A stretch of 20,074 nt of DNA from G963674665 sp964609625 (GCA_964609625.1 CAZSRS010000057.1:1-20074), one strand, 5' to 3'. Shown: positions 1-7,289, counted from the first letter of the stretch. Notes: generated by a model not told the origin, from the letters alone. Program-made: numbers and translations.

Positions 1-2510
1 GGGAAGCCCGCACCCACCATGGTCTGGTGCTTCTTGATGTCCTCGAAGTCCTCGGACAGGGCCAGGCCGATGCCCTGGGCCAGACCGCCATAGATCTGCC
101 CATCCACCACCAGCCGGTTGTTGATCTTGCCAATATCCGCGGCCAGGCTCATCTTTTCCACGACCACATTGCCGGTGGCCAGTTCCACGGCCACCTCGGC
201 CAGGAACACGCCGTACATGTACGAGCCGAAGGGCTTGCCCTGCCCCTTGTCATCGCAGTGGGTGCCGGGCGCGGTCCAGTTGCCCACATACTTGGTGGGC
301 AGCTTCTCGGCCACCAGCTCGGCGTAGGTCCGGTACCCGCCGCCGGGCTTCTGCAGCCCCTTGAGCAGGTTTTCGCAGGCCACGCGGATTGCGTTACCGG
401 TGACGTACTGCTGGCGGCTGCCGCCGGAAGGACCGGAGTTGGGGGTCTTTTCGGTGTCGGGCCAGGTGAAGCGGATCTTGTCCGGGCTGATGCCCATGGG
501 CCGCAGGGCCTCGTGAGCCGTGCCCACGGCGCCCATGTCCGCGCCCTGACCGTGGTCTTCCCAGGAGCTGGCGATGGTCACGGTGCCGTCCTCGTTCATG
601 ATGGCCCAGGCCTCGGAGGCGTCCGGACCGTCCAGACCGCAACCGTACACGCCCAAGGAGATGCCCACGCCCTTCTTCACGGCGGCGGTGGATTCCTTCT
701 TGGCCCGCTCCAGGGCGGCCTTGTACTTGGGCCGGATGGTGTCCAGCAGCTCGGGCAGGGAGTAAACCTCGGGCTCCTGACCCGTGGGGGTGGTGGCGCC
801 GGGGCGGTAGACGTTCTTGTAACGCAGTTCCAGTGGATCCATGCCCAGCTTTTCGGCCAGTTCATCCATGAGCACTTCGGAAGAGAACTCGCTCTGCGGA
901 GAGCCGTAGGCCCGGAAGGCCGAACCCCAGGCGTGGTTGGTGCAGACCGTGCGCCCCTCGCCACGAATGGCGGGGATGTCATAGCCCGCGCCGATGAACT
1001 GCACGCCGCGCAGGGTCAGCAGGTCGCCGAACTCGGAATAGGGGCCGTGGTCCACGCTCCAGTCGCTCTCCATGGCCAGCAGCTTGCCGTCCTTGGTGGC
1101 GGCGTATTTCAGGTTCACGAAGAACGGGGAGCGCTTGCCGGTGTAGATCTGATGCTGACGCCAGGTGTAGTTCAGGAAGCAGGGCTTGCCCGTGGCCAGG
1201 GAGGCCGCGCCCACCAGGGCTTCCATGGTGGGGCTGAACTTGTAGCCGAAGGTCCCACCCATGGGGTTGGAGGCCAGCACCAGTTGATCGGGCTCCAGGC
1301 CCAGGCCGGGGGCGATCATGTATAGGTGCAGGTGCACGCCGATGGACTTGGAGTGAATGATCAGCTTGCCGTCATCACGGATGTAGGCAAAGCCGGTGTC
1401 GGGCTCGATGGGCATGTGCGGCTGGCGCCCCACGTAGAAGTCGTCTTCCACCACCACGTCGGCCTTGGCGAAGATGGGCGCGGTGTCAGCTCCCTTCTCC
1501 AGGTTGACGGTGTAGTAGATGTTGGGGGTGCCGGGATGGATCTCGATGGCGTCCTCGGCCATGGCCGCGGGGGCGCTCATGTAGGCAGGCAGCTCTTCCA
1601 GGTCCACCTTGACCTTGCTCACGGCCGCCTTGGCATGCTCCTCGGTGTCGGCGCAAACAATGGCGATGGCGTCGCCGTACTGGAAGACCTTCTCATCGCA
1701 TAGGATGGGGCGGTCCCAGCCGTCCCCCTTGTTGGCAGGGAAGGTAATCAGGCCCGTGATGCGGTTCTTGCCCTTCACGTCCTTGTGGGTCACCACCTTG
1801 TACACGCCGGGCATCTTCTCGGCTTCGGAGGTGTCGATGCCCTTGATGTTGGCATGGGAGACCTCGGCCTGCACCAGGGCGCAGTAGAGCGCGCCTTCAG
1901 GCAGCTTGATGCCCAGGTCAGCGCCGTAGTCCAGGGTGCCCGTGACCTTGGCCACGGCGGTGGGGCGCGGGTACCTGGTGCCCCAAATGCGGCCGTCCGC
2001 CGGGATCTTGAAGTTCAGGTCGTCTTTTTGCAGTTCGCCGCGCAGGACCTTGGCGGCGTCCATCACCGCATCGGTCAGTTGCTTGTAGCCCGTGCAACGG
2101 CAGGCGTTGCGGTGCTTCTGGAACCAGTCACGGACCTCTTCGCGGCTGGGCTTGTCGTTCTCGTCCAACAGGGCCTTGGCAGAGACGATGAAGCCCGGAG
2201 TGCAAAAACCGCACTGGGCGCCGCCGTGAGCCATCCAGGACACCTGCACGGGGTGCAGATCTTCGGGGGTGCCCACACCCTCGATGGTGGTGACCTGGGC
2301 ACCGTCGGCAACACGCTTCATCTTGGTGGCGCAGGAACGCACCACCTTGCCATCCATGATCACACTGCAGGCGCCGCACTGACCTTCGCCGCAACCCACC
2401 TTGGTACCCGTGAGCTTGAGCTGCTTACGAAGGACGTCGGCCAGGGAACTCTCGGAGTTCACGATCAGGTTGCGTTCCACGCCATTTACAAAGAACCGTT
2501 TTTGCATCAT
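1..2510 (-). CDS. mop: Molybdenum-containing aldehyde oxidoreductase Mop (partial, C-terminus outside window)
   Basis: This xanthine-oxidase-family enzyme oxidises aldehydes to carboxylic acids using molybdopterin cytosine dinucleotide and two [2Fe-2S] clusters. The reading frame is open from 2510 to the left edge (836 full codons). The N-terminus has the plant-type ferredoxin cysteines C40, C45, C48 and C60 (VGCGEGQCGAC), and the second cluster motif GAQCGFCTPG begins its cysteines at C100 and C103, followed by NACRCTGY. The rest follows the D. gigas protein closely as I remember it (TGTLDYGADLG, NKGDGWDRPILCDEKV, GGTFGYKFSPT, GPSGGSRQQ). D. gigas Mop has about 907 residues, so about 70 are missing here, including the region of the active-site glutamate. 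The start at 2510 (MMQKRFFVNG) matches the known N-terminus, and AAGGAG lies about 10 bases upstream. It is downstream of, and co-oriented with, the MoCF-domain gene, 124 bases away, so it may be co-transcribed or have its own promoter. Confidence 0.96.
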   Translation of the reverse strand, partial: MMQKRFFVNGVERNLIVNSESSLADVLRKQLKLTGTKVGCGEGQCGACSVIMDGKVVRSCATKMKRVADGAQVTTIEGVGTPEDLHPVQVSWMAHGGAQCGFCTPGFIVSAKALLDENDKPSREEVRDWFQKHRNACRCTGYKQLTDAVMDAAKVLRGELQKDDLNFKIPADGRIWGTRYPRPTAVAKVTGTLDYGADLGIKLPEGALYCALVQAEVSHANIKGIDTSEAEKMPGVYKVVTHKDVKGKNRITGLITFPANKGDGWDRPILCDEKVFQYGDAIAIVCADTEEHAKAAVSKVKVDLEELPAYMSAPAAMAEDAIEIHPGTPNIYYTVNLEKGADTAPIFAKADVVVEDDFYVGRQPHMPIEPDTGFAYIRDDGKLIIHSKSIGVHLHLYMIAPGLGLEPDQLVLASNPMGGTFGYKFSPTMEALVGAASLATGKPCFLNYTWRQHQIYTGKRSPFFVNLKYAATKDGKLLAMESDWSVDHGPYSEFGDLLTLRGVQFIGAGYDIPAIRGEGRTVCTNHAWGSAFRAYGSPQSEFSSEVLMDELAEKLGMDPLELRYKNVYRPGATTPTGQEPEVYSLPELLDTIRPKYKAALERAKKESTAAVKKGVGISLGVYGCGLDGPDASEAWAIMNEDGTVTIASSWEDHGQGADMGAVGTAHEALRPMGISPDKIRFTWPDTEKTPNSGPSGGSRQQYVTGNAIRVACENLLKGLQKPGGGYRTYAELVAEKLPTKYVGNWTAPGTHCDDKGQGKPFGSYMYGVFLAEVAVELATGNVVVEKMSLAADIGKINNRLVVDGQIYGGLAQGIGLALSEDFEDIKKHQTMVGAGF

Positions 2511-2576
2511 TGTCGCCCAACTCCTTACTTTACGGGTGAATGAGGCGAGGCGAGTCAGCCTGCCCCGCGCGACCCT

Positions 2577-2604
2577 CCGCAGAGCGCATGCTCCCGCGCT
2601 GCGG
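2577..2604. other. Imperfect GC-rich hairpin between the MoCF-domain gene and mop
   Basis: The 124-base gap between the two minus-strand genes contains outer arms CCGCAG (2577-2582) and CTGCGG (2599-2604) around a GCGC-rich interior. There is no T-run behind it, so it is not a typical intrinsic terminator. It would lie in the mop leader RNA and could be an attenuator or processing element. I see no convincing sigma70 promoter for mop in this gap. Confidence 0.35.
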
Positions 2605-2634
2605 TCCGCCACGCACTCCAGAAACTACACTGCA

Positions 2635-3660
2635 TCAGGCGCCCTTGCCGAACCCGCACACGGGGAAGTGGCAAGTTTCACAACTCTCGCAATAGCCACC
2701 GTGCCCCAGAGCCAGGATGTCGTCCCTGGAGACTTCCTCCCCGGCCACGATGCGCGGTACCACCAGATCGAAAATACTGACGCGGGCATACATCACACAG
2801 CCCGGCAGCCCCACCACGGACACATCCCCGATGCGCGCCAGCATGAACATGGCTCCGGGAAAGGTGGGCGCCCCGTAGGTCACCACCTCGCCTCCAGCCG
2901 CACGGATGCTCGTGGGCGTACGGTCGTCCGGATCCACGGACATACCACCGGTCACGGCCACCAACTCCGCACCGTCCGCGATGAGTTCCAGAATGGCGTC
3001 CCTGGTCATGGCCACGTCGTCGGAGACCAAGTCCTGGCGTAGCACGGTGCAGCCCAGCACCCCGAATTTGTTCCGCAGCACCGGACCGAACGCGTCCTTG
3101 ATGCGTCCGTGGTAGACCTCGCTGCCCGTGGTCACGATGCCTACCCGCATGGCGCGAAAGGGTTTGATGTTGACCAGGGAACGACTTTCTCGGCAAATGG
3201 CCTCCACCTGCCGCAACCGCTCTTCCGGAACGACCAGAGGGATGATGCGTGTGCCTGCCACGGCACGCCCTGCCTTGACCTGCTGGTTGGTGTGCAGCGT
3301 GGCCAGTACTACATCCGGCAACGCGTTCACGGCCGCCAGGCCGGGAACGTGTACCTTGAGCAGACCGGACACCGTGGCGTGCAGGTTCACGCGCCCCTCG
3401 CAGGGGATGGTCAACCGCAAGCCCTCACCGGCGGCGGCCTGGGCAATGCGCAGGGCCGCCGTATCCTCGTGCACCAGGCCTTCTTCAGGGTCGAAAATGT
3501 AGATGTGCTCCTTGCCCAGGGTCAGGAGCTTGGGCACGTCCTCGCTCCGGATCACGTGCCCCTTCTTGAAGGCCCGGCCCTTGAAGCTGCCGGGAATGAT
3601 CTGGGTGATATCGTGGACCAGTACTTTTCCGACCGCCTGTTCCACAGCGATCATTTTCAT
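2635..3660 (-). CDS. MoeA-like molybdopterin-binding (MoCF domain) protein with C-terminal cysteine tail
   Basis: A 341-residue protein. The MoCF/MogA-type fold begins at about residue 172 (VGIVTTGSEVYHGRI) and holds the substrate-site motif TGGMSVDPDD (237-246), the PGA loop (268-270) and GLPG (284-287), as in MoeA and MogA enzymes that bind molybdopterin. The N-terminal part (1-165) corresponds to the region before the MoCF domain in MoeA-like proteins, but it is shorter than in true MoeA (about 400 residues). After the domain comes an extra tail, LGHGGYCESCETCHFPVC, with C324, C327, C330 and C335, which could bind a metal or Fe-S cluster. The same tail is on the fusion protein at 16200-17879, which is its paralogue. 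The start at 3660 has a GGAAGGG-type ribosome site. It sits upstream of mop and diverges from a transposase-like gene. A role in cofactor insertion into Mop, or in cofactor sensing, is inference. Confidence 0.85.
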   Translation of the reverse strand: MKMIAVEQAVGKVLVHDITQIIPGSFKGRAFKKGHVIRSEDVPKLLTLGKEHIYIFDPEEGLVHEDTAALRIAQAAAGEGLRLTIPCEGRVNLHATVSGLLKVHVPGLAAVNALPDVVLATLHTNQQVKAGRAVAGTRIIPLVVPEERLRQVEAICRESRSLVNIKPFRAMRVGIVTTGSEVYHGRIKDAFGPVLRNKFGVLGCTVLRQDLVSDDVAMTRDAILELIADGAELVAVTGGMSVDPDDRTPTSIRAAGGEVVTYGAPTFPGAMFMLARIGDVSVVGLPGCVMYARVSIFDLVVPRIVAGEEVSRDDILALGHGGYCESCETCHFPVCGFGKGA

Positions 3661-3688
3661 GACCAGACCCTTCCGTTTTGGTTAGTAT

Positions 3689-3704
3689 GCCTGCCTGCTC
3701 AGGC
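3689..3704. promoter_or_regulatory. Inverted repeat in the divergent region between MoCF-domain and transposase-like genes
   Basis: The 134-base divergent gap (3661-3794) contains GCCTGCCTGCTCAGGC: a perfect 12-base palindrome GCCTGCTCAGGC (3693-3704) preceded by another GCCTG half site. It lies about 30 bases before the minus-strand start codon, a position suited to an operator. No strong sigma70 hexamers could be assigned on either strand. The assignment as a binding site is inference. Confidence 0.35.
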
Positions 3705-3794
3705 GTTTGATGACGTCTTCCGAACAACTCGACTTATTCCGACGATTTTGATATGTCCCTTCTGGCATAAAAGCCGGCGTGGGAAAAGGGCATC

Positions 3795-4556
3795 ATGACA
3801 AGATCAGGTTTGTGCATTTCGAAGAAACTTCCACGAAAACGAAAAGATGCCATGCATATCCCGGCATGTGAAAAAAGGTGCACGGAAATCATAACGCTCA
3901 AGAACCGCTATGCACGGCGGTCCAAGCTCTCGGAGAAGGCGTTGCTTGGCTTGGTGTGCCTATTCGCCATGGATCTGGATGCCGCGGCCATCGCCGCGAC
4001 TCTTGGAATTTCCAGAAATACCGTGAACAGTTACGTACACAAACTGCGCTTGCGGATGGCAGAGGATGCGCTGGCGGTCTTGCCGCAATCCGAAGGACTG
4101 GGGGCCGGGGAGGCGTACTTTCAGCTCAGCCCGTTGTGGCGGAATAAAATCCTGCCCCCTATGCTCTTTGGAGTGATCAACAACCAGGAACGTATTTATA
4201 TTGAGCTTCAGCCCGGAGCTGCCAAGACTGTCCTCCAGATGTTCCAGCGGGGGCGTTTCCATATGTTCGGGAGCGTCCGCCTGGAACAATGGGAGGATTT
4301 TCGGGCCACTCTGGATCTGGAGTATGGGGCGCCCCCCCAGGGGGGAGACAGGGGCTCCCACCCAGCAGGTGGGCAGGCCAGGAACCTGGTCTACGAGTTT
4401 TTCCTCCATACACACAGTCGGTTGTCCAAGTTCCGCGGCCTGCGCGAGGAGAGCGTCCGCCTGTTTCTCAAGGAAAGCGCCTTTCGCTTCAATGCCAAGG
4501 GCATCACGACCTTTACCGCCCTGAAGCAACTCCTGCGGGCGGCCCCCTTGGAGTGA
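3795..4556 (+). CDS. Degenerate IS1595/ISXO2-transposase-like protein with helix-turn-helix, probable DNA-binding regulator
   Basis: A 253-residue protein. Residues 61-84 (LDAAAIAATLGISRNTVNSY) form a clear helix-turn-helix. The later part follows the order of the IS1595 transposase domain: PPMLFGVI at 121-128 matches the usual PVFGI strand, and KFRGLREESVRLFLKESAFRFN near 212-233 matches the C-terminal KF.G and LKE.EFRFN region. The DDE residues appear lost: the usual D-E-x-Y-F-G reads GEAYFQ (G105 for Asp), the Y-T-D strand reads VRLEQW, and the last Glu position reads NLVYEFF. The zinc ribbon normally in front of the helix-turn-helix is reduced to two cysteines (C25, C29). A low-complexity insert rich in Gly and Pro (about 178-195), encoded by a C7/G6 stretch, is specific to this copy. 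M20 (3852) is an alternative start. No terminal inverted repeats were seen, so it looks domesticated rather than a live insertion sequence. Confidence 0.7.
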   Translation: MTRSGLCISKKLPRKRKDAMHIPACEKRCTEIITLKNRYARRSKLSEKALLGLVCLFAMDLDAAAIAATLGISRNTVNSYVHKLRLRMAEDALAVLPQSEGLGAGEAYFQLSPLWRNKILPPMLFGVINNQERIYIELQPGAAKTVLQMFQRGRFHMFGSVRLEQWEDFRATLDLEYGAPPQGGDRGSHPAGGQARNLVYEFFLHTHSRLSKFRGLREESVRLFLKESAFRFNAKGITTFTALKQLLRAAPLE

Positions 4557-4655
4557 GGCTGTCCCAAGCGGAGAAAACAATGAGGCAGATATATGTTGCT
4601 TTTCCTCCTTTTTCATCCGTCTTCATCTTTTTATGCCCCGCTTGGCATTAATATC

Positions 4656-4683
4656 TTGGCAAGACCTCCATTCTCCGTATAAT
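4656..4683 (+). promoter_or_regulatory. Sigma70-type promoter for the TupA-like gene
   Basis: TTGGCA (4656-4661) and a perfect TATAAT (4678-4683) are separated by 16 bases, placing the start of transcription near 4690 and leaving a leader of about 50 bases before the ATG at 4740. CTTGGCA occurs twice here (4641-4647 and 4655-4661, 14 bases apart) around TTAATAT, so a regulator could bind across the -35 box. Confidence 0.65.
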
Positions 4684-4739
4684 GCTTAGACACGAGACTG
4701 CCGTACCGCGCACACCGAACCTCTACCAGGAGCTGAATC

Positions 4740-5591
4740 ATGGTTGCCAAACGCTTGCTGATCGCACTTCTGCTGGTCCTGTCCACTAGTCTGCCGGTCT
4801 TTGGGGCGGACTGCACCGAGTCCTATGGCACGGGCTCCCACGTCTTTTCCCTGGCTACCGGCAGCCCCGGCGAATTGGGACTGCTCAAGGCCCTGACCGA
4901 GGCCTTCCTGCCGGAGCACGATGCCACGCTTTGCTGGGTCAAGGCCGGTTCCGGCGCGTCACTCAAGTTGCTCAAGGAAAAGGCAGTGGACATGATCATG
5001 GTCCATGCTCCTGCCGCGGAGAAGAAGGCCGTGGAAGAAGGCTGGGCCATCGACAGAACCCTGCTGGGATCCAACGAGTTCTTCATCGTCGGTCCGGTAG
5101 CCGATCCAGCCAGGATCGCGGACGCAAAGGACGCAGCCGAGGCCTACAAGAAGATCGCCGAAGCCAAGGCCCTGTTTTTTTCCAGAGGCGACAATTCCGG
5201 CACCCACAAGAAGGAGTTGGACGCCTGGAAAAACGCCGGTATCGAGCCTGCTGGAGACTGGTACGTGGTGACCAACGACTTCATGATGGCGACTCTCCAG
5301 CGTACCGACAAGGAACAGGGATACTTCATGACCGATTCCAGCACCTGGGTGGCGGCCAAGAAAGAACTGGCCAACCTGCACGTGCTCTTCAAGGGCGATC
5401 GCTTCCTGGTGAACACCTACCACGCGCTGGCACAGCCCGAGGGCGCCACTCCGGGCCAACCACTGGCTGTCAGGTTCATCACCTTCGTGGCCTCGGACAA
5501 GGGGCAGGCCATCTTCGCCGACTACGGCAAGGATATGTACGGCGAAGGATTGTATAACGACGCCGCCTACGCGAAGCAGTACGACCATTAG
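4740..5591 (+). CDS. TupA-like periplasmic tungstate/molybdate-binding protein (orphan)
   Basis: A 283-residue exported solute-binding protein. The N-terminus (VAKRLLIALLLVLSTSLPVFG) is a Sec signal peptide with probable cleavage after about residue 22; no lipobox is visible. The mature part follows the TupA/PBP-like-2 family: VKAGSGASLKLLKEKAVDMIMVHAP-type region, NEFFIVGPVADPARI, a SRGDNSGTHKKE motif (very typical of TupA) and GDWY. The usual oxyanion-binding TTTS motif near the mature N-terminus reads LATGSPGELG, so ligand preference may differ. No TupB permease or TupC ATPase gene follows; the next gene is TiaS-like. It either shares a transporter encoded elsewhere or works as a periplasmic receptor. 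The start is supported by AGGAG at about 4729. An own promoter lies at 4656-4683. Confidence 0.85.
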   Translation: MVAKRLLIALLLVLSTSLPVFGADCTESYGTGSHVFSLATGSPGELGLLKALTEAFLPEHDATLCWVKAGSGASLKLLKEKAVDMIMVHAPAAEKKAVEEGWAIDRTLLGSNEFFIVGPVADPARIADAKDAAEAYKKIAEAKALFFSRGDNSGTHKKELDAWKNAGIEPAGDWYVVTNDFMMATLQRTDKEQGYFMTDSSTWVAAKKELANLHVLFKGDRFLVNTYHALAQPEGATPGQPLAVRFITFVASDKGQAIFADYGKDMYGEGLYNDAAYAKQYDH

Positions 5592-5622
5592 GCTCCCTGA
5601 CCGGGAATGTGCGTGGTTTCCA

Positions 5623-5655
5623 AGGCCCGCGGCCAAGACCCTCAGCCGCGGGCCT
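5623..5655 (+). terminator. Strong 11-bp hairpin after the TupA-like gene
   Basis: AGGCCCGCGGC (5623-5633) and GCCGCGGGCCT (5645-5655) are perfectly complementary around an 11-base loop, 31 bases after the stop codon. The sequence behind it is CTTGC, not a T-run, so termination may be partial; it could instead protect or process the mRNA and set lower expression of the next gene. Confidence 0.55.
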
Positions 5656-5685
5656 CTTGCAGTGAACGGGGGCAGAGGAAAAGCC

Positions 5686-6429
5686 ATGCTCATCTATGTC
5701 GGATTCGACGATACAGATACCCTGGACGCACCACACGGCACCGGCAAGGTGGCCCGCTGGTTCGAGGATGTCCTGCCACGGGGGTGCTCCATGCTCGGAG
5801 TGGTGCGCCAGCAGCTGTTGGTGCACGAAGACGTGCCCTACACCTCGCACAACAGCGCGGCCTGTGTCGTGATCGAGGCCGAGGACCCGGATCTCCGCCA
5901 CGAACTGCACAGCGCCGCCGTGCGGCACCTGGCCGACAATTATCTGGAAGGCAGCGACCCCGGCCTCTGCATCGCTACTTCCAGCGATCCTGGTCTGCCC
6001 GCGTTGATCCCCTTTGGGAAGCTGTGTACCGAACAGGTGGTGAAGCAAGACGACGCGTTGCAGCTGGCCCGGGAGGCCGGGGTGTATCTCTCGGCCCACG
6101 GCGGAACGGGCGACGGGGTCATAGGCGCACTGGCCGGGGTGGGTTTGACAGCCTGGGGGTGGGCCGGTCGCTGGATCGAGTTCGGCAACCTGCGTCAGTT
6201 GCCGGACACATGCACTGTGGAGCGCTTGCAGGAGCACGGCATGCACGTCTCCTCCATCGACCGCGACGCACCCAATCCGGGGCAGCGGGATATCGTGCGG
6301 ACCAACGGCTGGTGCCGCCCCCGTCTTATGGGCGGAAGGCCGGTACTGCTAGTCCAGCACGCCGAAGACGGACACTGGACCGCTCTCGGGGGAAAACGTC
6401 ACAAGCGGCACGGTTCCGCTGCGAGCTGA
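5686..6429 (+). CDS. TiaS-like (tRNA-Ile2 agmatinylcytidine synthetase-related) protein of unknown role
   Basis: A 247-residue protein. It begins MLIYVGFDDTDTLD, with the DDTD signature (residues 8-11) of the TiaS/DUF1743-type kinase-like domain, then GTGK (18-21) and the glycine-rich HGGTGDGVIGALAGVGL segment (138-154), as in archaeal TiaS. Full TiaS is about 420 residues and carries OB-fold and zinc-ribbon parts; these are missing, so it is unlikely to modify tRNA in the same way. The ATG at 5686 is preferred to the upstream GTG at 5662 because AGAGG is placed 7 bases before it and the family starts right at this strand. It is in line with the TupA-like gene, 94 bases downstream of it, with a hairpin between. 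A link to molybdenum or tungsten is suggested only by its neighbours. Confidence 0.65.
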   Translation: MLIYVGFDDTDTLDAPHGTGKVARWFEDVLPRGCSMLGVVRQQLLVHEDVPYTSHNSAACVVIEAEDPDLRHELHSAAVRHLADNYLEGSDPGLCIATSSDPGLPALIPFGKLCTEQVVKQDDALQLAREAGVYLSAHGGTGDGVIGALAGVGLTAWGWAGRWIEFGNLRQLPDTCTVERLQEHGMHVSSIDRDAPNPGQRDIVRTNGWCRPRLMGGRPVLLVQHAEDGHWTALGGKRHKRHGSAAS

Positions 6430-6462
6430 GCCTCACAGGACTGTAGACAGCACAGCACAGCG

Positions 6463-6489
6463 AGCCGACTCCTGTTCAGGGCGTCGGCT
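6463..6489. terminator. Hairpin at the convergent end of the TiaS-like and PadR genes
   Basis: AGCCGAC (6463-6469) and GTCGGCT (6483-6489) pair around a 13-base loop. The right arm overlaps the last codons of the PadR gene on the minus strand. A modest T-containing tail (TTCAGTTGTTTG) follows on the plus strand. It may serve as a terminator for the TiaS-like transcript. Confidence 0.4.
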
Positions 6490-6856
6490 TCAGTTGTTTG
6501 TAGCGCGCCACAAAGCGGCTGAGATTATCGGCTTGTTGCGCCATGAAGGCCACCCACCCGTTCAGGGCGTCCTCGCCGTCTGGTGTAATGGCGTAGACGC
6601 GTTTGGCTGGGCCGCTGTCTTCCGTATTCCAGGTGGAATGTACGAACCCTTCCTCTTCCAGCTGTCGCAGATGTCGGTAGACCATGCCCGGGGGTGCCTG
6701 CCCCTGTATGAAACCGAAGTCCTGAATGGCCGTGAGCAGTTCGTAGCCGTACCCAGCCTGCCCCTCGCGCAAAGCTAGCAGTAGGGAAGGTTTCATGTAC
6801 CGCTCCATCTTTCCTTGGCCGGTCTGTCTTTTTTGGACACTTCTTTTTTCGCTCAT
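6476..6856 (-). CDS. PadR-family transcriptional regulator
   Basis: A 126-residue winged-helix protein. MERYMKPSLLLALREGQAGYGYELL is the usual PadR opening, followed by MVYRHLRQLEEEGFV as recognition helix and wing, KRVYAITPDGEDAL as the second wing, and a C-terminal helix for dimer contacts. PadR proteins are usually repressors of a divergent or nearby gene. The start at 6856 adds 16 basic residues before the family start; an internal ATG at 6808 (before ERYMKPS) with AAGGA close upstream is a fair alternative. It diverges from the small basic protein gene, so that gene and itself are the likely targets. The signal is unknown. Confidence 0.88.
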   Translation of the reverse strand: MSEKRSVQKRQTGQGKMERYMKPSLLLALREGQAGYGYELLTAIQDFGFIQGQAPPGMVYRHLRQLEEEGFVHSTWNTEDSGPAKRVYAITPDGEDALNGWVAFMAQQADNLSRFVARYKQLKPTP

Positions 6857-6871
6857 GACGCGCAGTCCCTC

Positions 6872-6898
6872 TTGACATATGAACTATGAGGATATATG
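6872..6898 (+). promoter_or_regulatory. Candidate promoter/operator between PadR and the small basic protein
   Basis: TTGACA (6872-6877) is followed after 15 bases by TATATG (6893-6898), a short spacer but reasonable hexamers. The same stretch has partial dyad symmetry, GACATATG against ATATATGAC, which resembles the AT-rich dyads bound by PadR proteins. The region is the only gap between the two divergent genes. Confidence 0.4.
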
Positions 6899-6965
6899 AC
6901 TTTAGTCACCATGAGTTGCGGATAGACCCATGGCCTCAAGACATATAAAACTACAGGAGGATGTC

Positions 6966-7199
6966 ATGGCCGGCAAGATTTTCATTCGGGAACGGCGCAA
7001 GGTGGAGCAAGGCGAAAGAAAGCCCCGGTTTCGGGTCATTGCGGTGAGCGGCGAGAATGTGAAGTTCAAGGCGAAACACGTGCGCAAGCAAGAAATCGAC
7101 GAGATCGCCCGGGCGGTGGGAGCCGAAGTGGTACTTCTCAAGCCCGAAAAGGGGAAGTACAAGGCTGAAAGTGAGCGGCACCGCGAGGCGAGAGCCTAG
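6966..7199 (+). CDS. Small basic protein of unknown function (77 aa)
   Basis: I do not recognise a family. The protein is strongly charged, rich in Lys, Arg and Glu (KIFIRERRKVEQGERKPRFR), with a central segment that looks like two beta strands (FRVIAVSG, VKFKAKHV) and an amphipathic helix (RKQEIDEIARAVGAEVVLL) ending in a charged tail. There are no cysteines and no membrane segment. The start at 6966 is set by AGGAGG five bases upstream (6955-6960); the frame also opens at 6930 but without a ribosome site. It diverges from padR, and a GC hairpin follows. It could be a nucleic-acid or oxyanion-binding small protein; that is a guess from charge alone. Confidence 0.7.
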   Translation: MAGKIFIRERRKVEQGERKPRFRVIAVSGENVKFKAKHVRKQEIDEIARAVGAEVVLLKPEKGKYKAESERHREARA

Positions 7200-7239
7200 T
7201 CCGACGCATTTCATCCACATGAGCGGGGCATTATCGACA

Positions 7240-7271
7240 GAGGGGCTCCGGGCACAGGCCGGGAACCCCTC
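7240..7271. terminator. Bidirectional hairpin between small basic protein and Mo storage gene
   Basis: GAGGGG (7240-7245) pairs with CCCCTC (7266-7271), with an inner CCGG/CCGG pairing, between the convergent ends of the plus-strand gene stopping at 7199 and the minus-strand gene stopping at 7290. The plus side is followed by TTGCGTT, a weak T-rich tail. Confidence 0.5.
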
Positions 7272-7289
7272 TTGCGTTCACGTCCAAGG

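Noticed and set aside
27..1325. Long plus-strand open frame of 432 codons opposite mop
   Set aside because: It is the antisense shadow of the clearly recognised mop frame; its translation is low-complexity (Gly, His, Val, Leu rich) and shows no family.
4325..4350. Frameshift at the C7 and G6 runs inside the first transposase-like gene
   Set aside because: The frame continues afterwards into the expected C-terminal KFRG and LKESAFRFN region, so the frame appears correct; a pair of compensating errors cannot be fully excluded.
3795..4556. Complete active insertion sequence
   Set aside because: No terminal inverted repeats or target duplication seen in the flanks, catalytic residues lost; the same holds for 15047-15913.
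3960..4616. Minus-strand open frame of 218 codons opposite the first transposase-like gene
   Set aside because: The plus-strand frame has a readable helix-turn-helix and IS1595 core; the minus frame has no recognisable features.
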